A DNA stretch of 64,000 nucleotides from an uncultured Dehalococcoidia bacterium (GTDB lineage: Bacteria; Chloroflexota; Dehalococcoidia; Lucifugimonadales; UBA1127): the NCBI GenBank assembly GCA_951812285.1, contig OX638292.1:124001-188000 (forward strand), given 5' to 3'. The first letter of the stretch is position 1; each line of letters starts with the position of its first letter. Below, piece by piece: positions 24,880 through 33,010 of this stretch. The translations under genes and the position numbers were made by a program. The notes beneath the pieces are model-generated. The model was not told the DNA's origin, made no database searches, and saw only the letters and a list, made by a program, of their open reading frames with translations.

Positions 24880-26010
24880 TTAGCTGGCGTTCACTCCCGC
24901 CAGCGCGGGCATGACGTGTTCCGCGAACAGCCTCTTGGACTTCATGACGTGCTCGTGCTTCAGCTTCCCGCACCGGAACATCCCCAGGAAGTTGCCGTAG
25001 CCCGCCGTCTCCATGTCGTTCCGCAGCCACTCCGTCACGTAATCCGGGTCGCCGCACACGATGTAGCCCGACTCCCGCAGCTTCTCGAACGGCGTACCCG
25101 GCGCCGGCATCTCCGACCCCCGTGACCGCTTCCGGTAGTCGAAGCTCCGGTCCGTCTGCACGCCCGGCAGCGGCGCCGGCATCGGCACCGGCCGGCTGAA
25201 CGCCGTCAGCCGCCGCACGTACATCACCGCCTCGCGGCACTCCTCGATCGCCTGCTCGTTCGTCTCCGCCACGTGCAGGTACCGCGACCCGATGCAGTAG
25301 TCCGGCGTCGCCTCCCACCCGAACTGGTCCCGCGCCACGTTCTTGTAGTACTCGAAGGCGTCCTGGAATACCGCCGTCGGATTCCACACCCGCGCGATGG
25401 GGATGCGCCGCTCCGCCGCAAACTCGATCGTCTCCGCCGACCCCGCCGGCATCCAGATCGGCAGCGGGTTCTGGATCGGCTTCGGCCACACCGAGACCGC
25501 CCGCAGGTTGTAGAACTTTCCCTCGTAGTCGAACAGCTCCTCCGACAGGCACTTCTTCACGATGTCGTACGACTCCGCGAACCGCTCCCGGCTCGTGAAC
25601 GGGTCCACGTTGTACGAGATCAGCTCCTGCGGCACGCCCCGCACGATCCCGCCGATGAATCGCCCGCCCGACAGGCAGTCGAGCTGCGCGAATTCCTCTG
25701 CCGTGTGCACCGGGTGGCGCAGCGGCAGCACGTGGCCCATCACGCCCACCTTCATCCGCTTCGTCAGCGCGATCAGCGCCGACGCCAGCGGCGTGCTCGA
25801 CGGGTTCAGGCTGAAGTACGTGAAGTGGTGCTCGTTGACGAACACCCCCTCGAACCCCAGCTCCTCGCAGAGCAGGAACTCCTCCAGGTGCTCGTGGTAC
25901 GTCTCCGCCGCCAGGCCGGGGTCGCAGAAGCGGTTCGTCTGCAGCGTCTCGGGCCCCACCTCGTCCGGAACGCCCGGGTACGTGAACTCATCGAAGCCGT
26001 AGAACTTCAT
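24880..26010 (-). CDS. Luciferase-like flavin-dependent monooxygenase (LLM class)
   Basis: LLM-class enzymes use reduced FMN or F420 to oxidise organic substrates. The 376 residues show the TIM-barrel features FVNEHHFTYFSLNPSSTP (the substrate/flavin-side His pair), VGVMGHVLPLRHPVHTAEE and LDCLSGGRFIGGIVRGVP. The C-terminal half has PIWMPAGSAETIEFAAE. The E-H-H arrangement resembles bacterial luciferase alpha and alkanal monooxygenases rather than the short F420 group. A second, shorter LLM protein is encoded at 60985. Confidence 0.9.
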   Translation of the reverse strand: MKFYGFDEFTYPGVPDEVGPETLQTNRFCDPGLAAETYHEHLEEFLLCEELGFEGVFVNEHHFTYFSLNPSSTPLASALIALTKRMKVGVMGHVLPLRHPVHTAEEFAQLDCLSGGRFIGGIVRGVPQELISYNVDPFTSRERFAESYDIVKKCLSEELFDYEGKFYNLRAVSVWPKPIQNPLPIWMPAGSAETIEFAAERRIPIARVWNPTAVFQDAFEYYKNVARDQFGWEATPDYCIGSRYLHVAETNEQAIEECREAVMYVRRLTAFSRPVPMPAPLPGVQTDRSFDYRKRSRGSEMPAPGTPFEKLRESGYIVCGDPDYVTEWLRNDMETAGYGNFLGMFRCGKLKHEHVMKSKRLFAEHVMPALAGVNAS

Positions 26011-26027
26011 GCGCGGGTGACTCCTCT

Positions 26028-26501
26028 CTAACGTGGGCGTTGCACAGGAAGGTAAGTTGGGAAGAGGAATGCCGCTCCTGGTAGACCATCCTCCCCATTT
26101 TCTCCCGCCAGAGTATCACCCGCACCGCCGCCTCCACCACCCCCCGAGTGAATGTGCACTAGAGTTGCTGTAGGTGTGTTGTACGGCCACTCTACCTCGC
26201 ATTCTCCTGATTCCAAGAAGCACAGGGGTTCGTCTTTGGTACCCTTAGTGATCTCCGTGTACGCCAAGAAGGCGTCAACGATAGGACTATTCTCGCGGCC
26301 ACCTCCAGCTCCGCCACGATCAACAAATTGGTTGTCGTCATCATTGGAAGGTTCTGACGGCGGCCCACCTGCACCACCCTTGCCTGGGAAGCCTACTTTC
26401 ACATGAATCTTGTGACCTTGGCGCAAGCCATTTAAGTAGACTACTTCAACATTGCCGGGCATGCCGGGACGCCCGTAAGTTCGAGAAAGAACGTCGGCCA
26501 T
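26028..26501 (-). CDS. Glycine-rich hypothetical protein
   Basis: The ATG at 26501 follows a near-perfect AGGAGGTGTGCACT site. The 157 residues have no recognised domain. The N-terminal part (VEVVYLNGLRQGHKIHVKV) looks like beta strands. Gly-rich runs follow (FPGKGGAGGPP and HSGGGGGGGAGD), ending in GENGEDGLPGAAF, collagen-like in flavour. No signal peptide is visible. Base composition is less GC-rich than the neighbours, suggesting transfer. It ends 17 bp from the flavin monooxygenase gene on the same strand. It might be a surface or phage-type fibre protein, but this is a guess. Confidence 0.6.
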   Translation of the reverse strand: MADVLSRTYGRPGMPGNVEVVYLNGLRQGHKIHVKVGFPGKGGAGGPPSEPSNDDDNQFVDRGGAGGGRENSPIVDAFLAYTEITKGTKDEPLCFLESGECEVEWPYNTPTATLVHIHSGGGGGGGAGDTLAGENGEDGLPGAAFLFPTYLPVQRPR

Positions 26502-26597
26502 AGTGCACACCTCCTGACTGCCTCGTCTCCGCAATATCGTACACCTCATCCGTTTGTCCAGAGATCCGTCGAAAGGCCGACCCGACGTGCAAGGTGT

Positions 26598-26603
26598 TAC
26601 AAT
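26598..26603 (+). promoter_or_regulatory. -10 element before the hydantoinase-B gene
   Basis: TACAAT lies 32 bp before the start codon; no good -35 is found at the usual distance. Confidence 0.35.
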
Positions 26604-26635
26604 CTAACTACACGTTCGTAGGGGTGACCCCGCCA

Positions 26636-28273
26636 ATGCCCGTAGACGCCGTATCCCTCGAGGTCTTCAAGAACCTCCTCGCCTCCGTGGCAGAGGAGAT
26701 GGGCGTCGCCCTCGGCCGGACCGGCTTCTCCCCGAACATCAAGGAGCGCAAGGACTACTCCTGCGCCCTCTTTGACCCGCACGGCCACATGGTCGCCCAG
26801 GCCTCCCACATCCCCGTCCACCTCGGCGCCATGCCCGCCTCCGTCGCCGCCGCCCTCGAGGGCTTCGACTTTGACCCCGGCGACATCATCGCCCTCAACG
26901 ACCCCTACCTCGGCGGCACCCATCTCAACGACGTCACCCTCGTCTCCCCCGTATTCGCCACCACCAAAGCACTCACTTCCCCCTCGAAGAGGAAGGCTAG
27001 AGCCCGCCCCGTTCTTGATACGAGGAAGGGGGTGCCCGCCCTCGTCGGCTTCGTCGCCAACCGCGCCCACCACGCCGACATCGGCGGCATGACCCCCGGC
27101 TCCCTCCCGCGCTCCACAGAGCTCTTCCAGGAGGGTTTCATCATCCCTCCCCTGAAGCTCGTCCGCGCCGGCGAGGTCAACGCCGAGGTCGTCGCACTCT
27201 TCTGCCGCAACTCCCGCACGCCCGACGAGCGCCGCGGCGACCTCGCCGCCCAGATCGCCGCCTGCCGCACCGGCGAGCGCCGACTCCAGGAGATGGTCGA
27301 ACGCTACGGCTGGGCCACCGTCCGCGAGCACGAGTCCGCCCTCCTCGACTACTCGGAGCGCCTCACCCGCGCCGCCATTCGCGCGCTCCCCGACGGCGAC
27401 TACTCCTTCTCCGACGTCCTCGACGACGACGGCCTCACGGACGAGCCCGTCCCCCTCGCCGTCACCGTCTCCGTCCGAGACGACGCCATGACCCTCGACT
27501 TTACCGAGACCGCCGGCCAGCGCCGCGGCTGCGTCAACGCGCCCCTTGCCGTGACGCTCTCCGCCGCCCTCTACGTCCTCCGCTGCATCGTCGGCGAGGC
27601 CGCCCCCTCCAACCAGGGCATCCTCCGCCCCGTCACCGTCGTCGCGCCCGAAGGCAGCCTGGTCAACCCGCGTCCGCCCGCTGCCGTCGCCGGCGGCAAC
27701 GTCGAGACCTCCCAGCGAATCACAGACGTCCTCCTCGGCGCTCTCGCAAAGGCGCTGCCGGACGTTGTCCCCGCCGCCAGCCAGGGCACCATGAACAACG
27801 TACTCGTCGGCGGCCACCAGGACGCCGCCAACCGCGGGTTCGCCTACTACGAGACCATCGCCGGCGGTATGGGCGCCCGTCCCGGCGCCGACGGCCTCTC
27901 CGCCGTCCACACCCACATGACCAACACCATGAACACGCCCATAGAGGCCCTCGAGCTCTACCACCCCATGCGCGTTCGCAGCTACCGCGTCCGCCGCGGC
28001 TCCGGCGGCGACGGCCAGTTCCGCGGCGGCGACGGCGTCGTCCGCGACACCGAGTTCCTCGCCCCCGCCGTCGTCACCGTCCTCGCCGAACGCCGTCGCT
28101 CCGCCCCCTACGGCCTCCAGGGCGGCGCCAACGCCACCCCCGGCGAAACGGTCCTCCTCAAGGACGGCGTAGAAGAAGTCCACCTCCCCCCCAAAGTAAC
28201 CCTCGACGTCGCCCCCGGAGACATCCTGAGCATCCGCACCCCCGGCGGCGGAGGCTGGGGCAAACCCGCCTGA
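26636..28273 (+). CDS. hyuB: Hydantoinase B / oxoprolinase-family subunit
   Basis: HyuB subunits work with HyuA in ATP-dependent hydrolysis of hydantoins, oxoproline or, in carboxylase relatives, acetone or acetophenone. The 545 residues from ATG 26636 show KERKDYSCALFDPHG, HIPVHLGAMPAS, NDPYLGGTHLNDVTLV, RAHHADIGGMTPGS and the C-terminal GGDGVVRDTEF and IRTPGGGGWGKP. No HyuA gene is adjacent, so it may work with a distant partner. About 27 residues between PVFATTKALT and VGFVANRAHH are inserted relative to family expectation and are encoded by a repeat-like DNA segment. Confidence 0.9.
   Translation: MPVDAVSLEVFKNLLASVAEEMGVALGRTGFSPNIKERKDYSCALFDPHGHMVAQASHIPVHLGAMPASVAAALEGFDFDPGDIIALNDPYLGGTHLNDVTLVSPVFATTKALTSPSKRKARARPVLDTRKGVPALVGFVANRAHHADIGGMTPGSLPRSTELFQEGFIIPPLKLVRAGEVNAEVVALFCRNSRTPDERRGDLAAQIAACRTGERRLQEMVERYGWATVREHESALLDYSERLTRAAIRALPDGDYSFSDVLDDDGLTDEPVPLAVTVSVRDDAMTLDFTETAGQRRGCVNAPLAVTLSAALYVLRCIVGEAAPSNQGILRPVTVVAPEGSLVNPRPPAAVAGGNVETSQRITDVLLGALAKALPDVVPAASQGTMNNVLVGGHQDAANRGFAYYETIAGGMGARPGADGLSAVHTHMTNTMNTPIEALELYHPMRVRSYRVRRGSGGDGQFRGGDGVVRDTEFLAPAVVTVLAERRRSAPYGLQGGANATPGETVLLKDGVEEVHLPPKVTLDVAPGDILSIRTPGGGGWGKPA
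26968..27045. repeat. Repeat B-like segment inside hyuB
   Basis: The stretch contains CTTCCCCCTCGAAGAGGAAGG and later GAGGAAGGGGGTGCCC, matching the intergenic family B units (CTTCCCCCTCAGGGGGAAGG). It keeps the frame and encodes a basic Lys/Arg-rich insert. Confidence 0.6.
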
Positions 28274-28274
28274 C

Positions 28275-28640
28275 CTCCTCCATACCGGCGAAAGCCGGTA
28301 TCCAGAGGGGCGGGGTATCCCTTCCCCCTCAGGGGGAAGGTTAGGATGGGGGAGTCTCCCTCCCCCGCGCCCGCTATTCCTGCGACGCACCCCCCCCCCC
28401 AACCGTCGTTCCTGCGAAGGCAGGAACCCCGACACACGCGCCCCCCTCCGCGTCATTCCTGCGAAGGCAGGAACCCCGACTCACGCGCCCCCCTCCGCGT
28501 CATTCCTGCGCAGGCAGGAATCCAGAGGGGCGGGGTCGCGGGGTATCCCTTCCCCTGACCACCCACACCTCCATACCGGCGAAAGCATGCCCCGTACCCC
28601 GATACGGGGCCGGTATCCAGAAGGGCGGGGCGGGCGCGCC
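28275..28640. repeat. Cluster of palindromic repeats A and B (28.3-28.6 kb)
   Basis: The 457-bp gap between hyuB and the ThDP gene holds no gene. Family A units lie near 28279, 28413, 28453, 28498 and 28568; a family B unit (CCTTCCCCCTCAGGGGGAAGG) lies near 28320. The unit at 28568-28632 carries a second palindrome, GCCCCGTACC/GATACGGGGC, inserted in its loop side. Confidence 0.85.
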
Positions 28641-28672
28641 CACCCCAACCAATCCCCACCCCCGTCGCGTGG

Positions 28673-28680
28673 TGTACAAT
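28673..28680 (+). promoter_or_regulatory. Extended -10 promoter before the ThDP enzyme gene
   Basis: TGTACAAT (TACAAT with an upstream TG) lies about 50 bp before the start codon, just after the repeat cluster. Confidence 0.4.
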
Positions 28681-28730
28681 CCCCCCGCATTCCACCATCC
28701 CGCCCCGCGACAACCACACCGGAGGCCCCC

Positions 28731-30401
28731 ATGCCAGAAACCATGACCGGCAAGCAAGCGCTCCTCGAAATGCTCAAGGCCGAGGGCGTCGAGTACATCT
28801 TCGGCAACCCCGGCACCAGCGAGGCCCCCTTCATCGACCTGCTCGGCGACTACCCAGAGATCCGCTACTTCCTGACCCTCCAGGAGAGCGTCGCCATGGG
28901 CATGGCCGAGTCCTACGCCCGCGCCACCGGACGCCCCTCATTCGTCAGCCTCCACGTCGACAGCGGCCTCGCCAACGGCATCGCCCTCATGCTAGACGCC
29001 CTCAACACCGGCACGCCCATGGTCGTCACCTCCGCCAATTACGATGTCCGCAAGGTCAACGAGTCCATGACCGACCTCGCGCAGCTCGTCCGGCCCGTCA
29101 CCAAGTGGGCCGTCGAGCTCACCCACGCCGAGCAGGTCCCCAGTGCCCTCCGCCGTGCCTTCATCGAGGCCAACACCCACCCGAAGGGCCCCGTCTACGT
29201 CGGGTTCGCCTCTAACGCCCTCGAGGGCATCGCCGAGATGAACATCGTCCCCTCCAAGCCCGCCTATGACGCCACGCGCCCCAGCCCGGAAGGCATCGCT
29301 CGCGCCGCCTCCCTGCTCCTCGACGCCGACCGCCCCATCATGCTCGTGGGCGACCGCGCCTCCGACGACGGCGCCAACGAGCACGCGGTCGAGTTGGCGG
29401 AGCTCATGGGCCTTCCCGTCTACCAGGTCCGGGGCGCGGAGGTGGCCTTCCCAACCACCCACCCCCAGTTCCACGGCAGCCTCTCCCTGCGCGTCGCCGC
29501 CTCCCGCGCCGCCGTCCAGCGCGCCGACCTCGTCCTCGCCGTCGGCGCTGACCCCTTCGAGGAGCTCTTCTACTGGGGCGACGTCATCCTGCCCCCCGAG
29601 GCCGGCCTCGTGCACATCGATCCCGTCCCCGGCCGCATCGGCCGCTCCGAGCCAACCGACGTCGGCATCGTCGCCCACTGCGGCCTCGCCCTCGCCGAGC
29701 TGACCGCGCTCGTGAAGGAGCGGCTGTCTCCCGCCGCCCTGCCCGCCATCGAGGAGCGCCGCCGCGCCGCCGTCGCGGAGGCCCGCCGCACCCGTGAGGC
29801 CTACGAGGCCTCCGTCGCCGAGCGCTGGGACAACCGCCCCATGAGCCCGGCCCGCATGATGTCCGAGCTCGCCGACGCCCTCCCGCCCAACGCCATCGTC
29901 GTCGACGACGCCATCAGCAACCGCGGCCCGCTCCGCCACTACATCCACGCCGCCCGACGCCCTGACATCCGCGCCGTCCGCGGCCAGTCCATCGGCGGCG
30001 GCACCGGCGCCACGATGGGCACGCAGGTCGCCTACCCGGACCGCCCCGTCTTCGGCATCCTCGGCGACGGCAGCGCCATGATGACCGTCCAGGGCCTCTG
30101 GACCGCCGCCAACGACAACATTCCCTGCGTCTTCGTCATCTGCAACAACGGCATGTACCGCGTCCTCAAGGTCAACTTCAACGTCTACCAGGGCGAGGTC
30201 CTCGGCATGCCGGAGACCTCAGGCGGCCGCTTGCCCTACTCCGACTTCGCCGCCCCCTTCGACATGGCCGCAATCGCCAACAGCATGGGCGTCCACGGCG
30301 AGCGCATCACAGACCCCGCCCAAATAAAACCCGCCATAGACCGAGCCCTATCCTCCAACCGCCCCGCCCTCCTCGACGTAGTCATAGACGGCTCCTTGTA
30401 G
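28731..30401 (+). CDS. Thiamine-diphosphate enzyme, acetolactate synthase/benzoylformate decarboxylase-like
   Basis: The 556 residues have the three-domain ThDP layout. The N-terminal Pyr domain contains FGNPGTSEAPF and the activating Glu in LTLQESVAMGMAESYA. The middle domain contains LVGDRASDDGANEHA. The C-terminal PP domain has GDGSAMMTVQGLWTA followed by VICNNGMYRVL. GNPGTSEAPF resembles benzoylformate decarboxylase and oxalyl-CoA decarboxylase relatives more than IlvB (no FAD-type signature is obvious). GGAGG ten bases before ATG 28731 supports the start. An aldolase gene follows after a repeat-filled gap, so a role in 2-keto-acid catabolism is plausible. Confidence 0.88.
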   Translation: MPETMTGKQALLEMLKAEGVEYIFGNPGTSEAPFIDLLGDYPEIRYFLTLQESVAMGMAESYARATGRPSFVSLHVDSGLANGIALMLDALNTGTPMVVTSANYDVRKVNESMTDLAQLVRPVTKWAVELTHAEQVPSALRRAFIEANTHPKGPVYVGFASNALEGIAEMNIVPSKPAYDATRPSPEGIARAASLLLDADRPIMLVGDRASDDGANEHAVELAELMGLPVYQVRGAEVAFPTTHPQFHGSLSLRVAASRAAVQRADLVLAVGADPFEELFYWGDVILPPEAGLVHIDPVPGRIGRSEPTDVGIVAHCGLALAELTALVKERLSPAALPAIEERRRAAVAEARRTREAYEASVAERWDNRPMSPARMMSELADALPPNAIVVDDAISNRGPLRHYIHAARRPDIRAVRGQSIGGGTGATMGTQVAYPDRPVFGILGDGSAMMTVQGLWTAANDNIPCVFVICNNGMYRVLKVNFNVYQGEVLGMPETSGGRLPYSDFAAPFDMAAIANSMGVHGERITDPAQIKPAIDRALSSNRPALLDVVIDGSL

Positions 30402-31257
30402 TAAGCGAACACCGCCGCCAAAGTCCCTTCCCCCTCAGGGGGAAGGTTAGGATGGGGGAGTGCCCCCTCCCCCTCTCTCGTCATTCCTGCGAAGGCAGAG
30501 CCTGCCCCCGCGAAAGCGGGGGAATCCAGAGGGGCGGGGGGCGGGGCACCCCCACAACCAACCCCCGTCGCATCGCCAACACCCCCCACCCGTCGTGCCC
30601 GCACATCCGTGAACCCCACCCGCAGCGACCCGCGCACCCCCTATGACACGGGCCCCTCGCGCAAACACCCCAGCCTCCGTTACCCTCCTCCCATGACATG
30701 CGTCCCCATCCACCACCAGAACGACGTACGACAACTACGTGAGCGGGTGGGCCTTTTGCAAAATATTTCGACTCATAGCTGTTTTGCGACACTCTCCCTA
30801 CAAAACAAAGGGCAAACAACCTCCCCGTCAGCTACGGACATAACGCAACGAATGTCAATCCAATGGAAAGGAGAGGGGCCGGGCCGTCGGCCCACCCCAC
30901 AACCGACCACCGTCGCCCTTCCCACCTCTTCCGCCTCCATCCCGGCGGACGCCGGGATCCAGGGGCGGGGCGCCTCCGCCCCAACACGCCGCGCATCCCC
31001 AACCCCACCGTCGTTCCCGCGAAAGCGGGAACCCAGGGGTGCGGGGCAGGCGCGCCAACCCCCAACACACCCCGCATCCCCAACCCCCCTCGCGTCATTC
31101 CTGCGAAGCATGCCCCGTACCCCGATACGGGGGCAGAGCCTGCCCCCGCGAAAGCGGGGGAATCCAGAGGGGCGGGGAGGGGGCGTCCCTTCCCCCGCTC
31201 GCGCCGGCACGCTAGCATACGCACACCACCCCGCACGAAACCAAAAGGGGAAAGAAA
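30402..31257. repeat. 856-bp repeat-filled gap (families A, B and C)
   Basis: No gene is supported. A B unit lies at about 30424-30465. Family A units lie near 30478-30545 (nested), 30940-30975, 31009-31050 and 31092-31180 (doubly nested). A family C segment lies at about 30640-30725. The A unit at 31092 contains both the GCCCCGTACC-type and the CCCCCGC-GAAA-GCGGGGG-type inserts. A short AT-rich patch at about 30755-30860 (TTTTGCAAAATATTT) has no recognisable promoter partner. Confidence 0.8.
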
Positions 31258-32025
31258 ATGCGCACCAACACCACGAAAGCCAAACTCAACGAGGGCAACG
31301 TCGTCTTCGGCGGCATCGTCACCCGCTACGCCCCCGACATGGTCGAGATCCTCGGCGCCCTCGGCTACGACTTCGTCATGATCGACTGCGAGCACGGCCC
31401 CGCAGACCTTGACCAGGTCGAGCACATGGTCCGCGCCGCCGAGTCCTTCGGCATCACCCCTATCGCCCGCATTCCCGACCACTCGGAGCAGACCATCCTC
31501 CGCTACCTCGACCGCGGCCTCCAGGGCATCATCGTCCCCCACGTCAACAACGCCGAGCAGGCCGCCGCCGTCGCCCGCGCCGCCCGCTACTACCCCGAGG
31601 GCTACCGCGGCGTCGCCGGCGGCCGCGCCCACAACTACGGCGTCGGCGTCTCCATGCCCGAGGCCACGGCCCGCATCAACGCCGAGCTCCTCGTCATCCC
31701 CATGGTCGAGGACATCGAGGCCGTCAACAACCTCGACGACATCCTCCAGGTCGCCGGCGCCGACGTCCTCCACGTCGCCCCCTCCGACCTCGGCCAGAGC
31801 CTCGGCAACCCCGGCCCCGCCGAGGTCCGCCGCGTCATGAGCGACGTCATCCCCCGCATCCGAGCCGGTGGGGTACACGTGGGCGTAGGCGGCAACAACC
31901 CCAACGACACCGCCGCCGTAGCAGACTTCATCACCCAGGGCGCAAACTTCGTAACAGTCTCAGCCTGGGCCCTCCTCCGCAAGGCCGCAGAAGACTTCCG
32001 CCAATCCGTCAACGACCACATCTAA
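31258..32025 (+). CDS. HpcH/HpaI-family aldolase
   Basis: Members cleave 4-hydroxy-2-ketoacids to pyruvate plus an aldehyde using a divalent metal. The 255 residues show MIDCEHGPADLDQVEHMV, the arginine in PIARIPDHS, YRGVAGGRAHNYG, the metal Glu in IPMVEDIEAV and the metal Asp in APSDLGQSLG. AAAGGGGAAAG precedes the ATG. A decayed copy of its last 60 codons lies 0.7 kb downstream. The pyruvate product fits the ThDP and malic enzymes nearby, but the substrate is unknown. Confidence 0.92.
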   Translation: MRTNTTKAKLNEGNVVFGGIVTRYAPDMVEILGALGYDFVMIDCEHGPADLDQVEHMVRAAESFGITPIARIPDHSEQTILRYLDRGLQGIIVPHVNNAEQAAAVARAARYYPEGYRGVAGGRAHNYGVGVSMPEATARINAELLVIPMVEDIEAVNNLDDILQVAGADVLHVAPSDLGQSLGNPGPAEVRRVMSDVIPRIRAGGVHVGVGGNNPNDTAAVADFITQGANFVTVSAWALLRKAAEDFRQSVNDHI

Positions 32026-32035
32026 CCCCAACCCC

Positions 32036-32095
32036 CGCGTCATTCCTGCGCAGGCAGGGCCTGCCCCCGCGAAGGCAGGGGAATCCATAGGAGCG
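32036..32095. repeat. Nested palindromic repeat A
   Basis: The outer unit begins CGTCATTCCTGCG. A second palindrome, CCTGCCCCCGC-GAAG-GCAGGGG, is inserted in its right arm, and the usual GAATCC tail follows, here with the variant end ATAGGAGCGG. Confidence 0.75.
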
Positions 32096-32169
32096 GACGC
32101 CAGGGGAGTCCGTGGTTGCGAATTCCGCATCGCTCACCGTTTTCTACCCAAAGAATCCCCTTTCCGTGC

Positions 32170-32199
32170 TTGTAAGGTGGCACAAGAGCGTGCTAGATT
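32170..32199 (+). promoter_or_regulatory. Promoter of the DUF2177 gene
   Basis: TTGTAA (32170-32175), an 18-bp spacer ending in TGC, then TAGATT (32194-32199), located 39 bp before the start codon. The upstream 32100-32170 stretch is otherwise empty. Confidence 0.5.
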
Positions 32200-32237
32200 T
32201 GACGAAAACAGGCAGCCCATTGTGAAAGGCGATCGAG

Positions 32238-32702
32238 ATGAAGGCGCACTACATACGTTTCATTGCGGCATTCGTGGTGTACGCGGTGATCGACATCGGC
32301 TGGAACGTCTCGCCCATCGCGACGGGCATGTACGAGAAGCTGCACGAGTCGAGCGGCAGTGATGCAATTCTCGACACCTTTGGGAAGATGCCTGATACGT
32401 GGGGTGGCCTTGAAGCCCTGTCCCTGCTCGCGTTCCTCCTGTTGATTGCACTCGCGAACAGCGTCTTGGCGATAGAACCAGCGGTGAAGGAGGGCAACCT
32501 CCGCAAGGCGATGCAGAACAGTTTCGTGCTGGGCTGCGCGGCCTACGCCACGTACATCGTGCCGATCTTCGTCACCTTTGCAATGTGGCCCGCAATCCTG
32601 GTCCCCGTAGACATACTAATCGGCGGCCTCCTAAGCCTCATAACGTCAACGGTAGTCACCTACGTAACCCTTCGACGAAGCAGGACGACGGACGCAGCCT
32701 AG
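32238..32702 (+). CDS. DUF2177-family membrane protein
   Basis: The 154 residues contain four predicted helices. The pattern IRFIAAFVVYAVIDIGWN near the N-terminus and SFVLGCAAYATYIVPIF with VPVDILIGGLLSLITS near the C-terminus matches DUF2177, a four-helix inner-membrane family of unknown role. A purine-rich GAAAGGCGATCGAG precedes the ATG. It is bracketed by the intact aldolase gene and the decayed copy of that gene's tail, suggesting it arrived, or was duplicated, in a rearrangement. Confidence 0.75.
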   Translation: MKAHYIRFIAAFVVYAVIDIGWNVSPIATGMYEKLHESSGSDAILDTFGKMPDTWGGLEALSLLAFLLLIALANSVLAIEPAVKEGNLRKAMQNSFVLGCAAYATYIVPIFVTFAMWPAILVPVDILIGGLLSLITSTVVTYVTLRRSRTTDAA

Positions 32703-32722
32703 CCCAATAGCTTCACCCGGCC

Positions 32723-32902
32723 CGGCGTCCCCCGCATCCGGGCCGGCGGGGCACACGTAGGCGCACGCGGCAACAACCCCAACCGCACAGCCGCCTAGCA
32801 GACTTCGCCCGCCAAGGCGCCAACGTCGTAACAGTCTCCGACTAGGCCCTCCTCCGCAAAGCCGCAGAAGACTTTCGCCAATCCGTCAACGCAGACTTTT
32901 GA
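32723..32902 (+). pseudogene. Decayed duplicate of the aldolase 3-prime end
   Basis: This matches 31848-32020 of the HpcH gene at most positions over about 175 bp. Shared runs include GGCAACAACCCCAAC, GCAGAAGACTT and CGCCAATCCGTCAACG. It lacks the first three quarters of the gene, has a one-base deletion and two in-frame stops (GCCTAG, GACTAG), and ends in its own TGA. It would have encoded RAGG..VG..GNNPN and LLRKAAEDFRQSVN. The rest of the gap to 33010 is empty. Confidence 0.85.
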
Positions 32903-33010
32903 AGATTGGTTTGCACTTGTTCCCAGCGATCAACCCAGCATCTGTTGCTCACTGAACAGTCACGGGTGCTAAGCGCTTGGAGTGAGATCGGGGGCATTAG
33001 GGCGGACGGA

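Noticed and set aside
28587..28730. N-terminal extension of the ThDP enzyme
   Set aside because: It would translate a nested repeat; a proper GGAGG and ATG lie at 28721 and 28731.
30609..31412. Plus-strand open frame across the repeat gap into the aldolase gene
   Set aside because: It encodes repeat-derived Pro/Arg/Thr-rich sequence and then runs out of phase with the aldolase.
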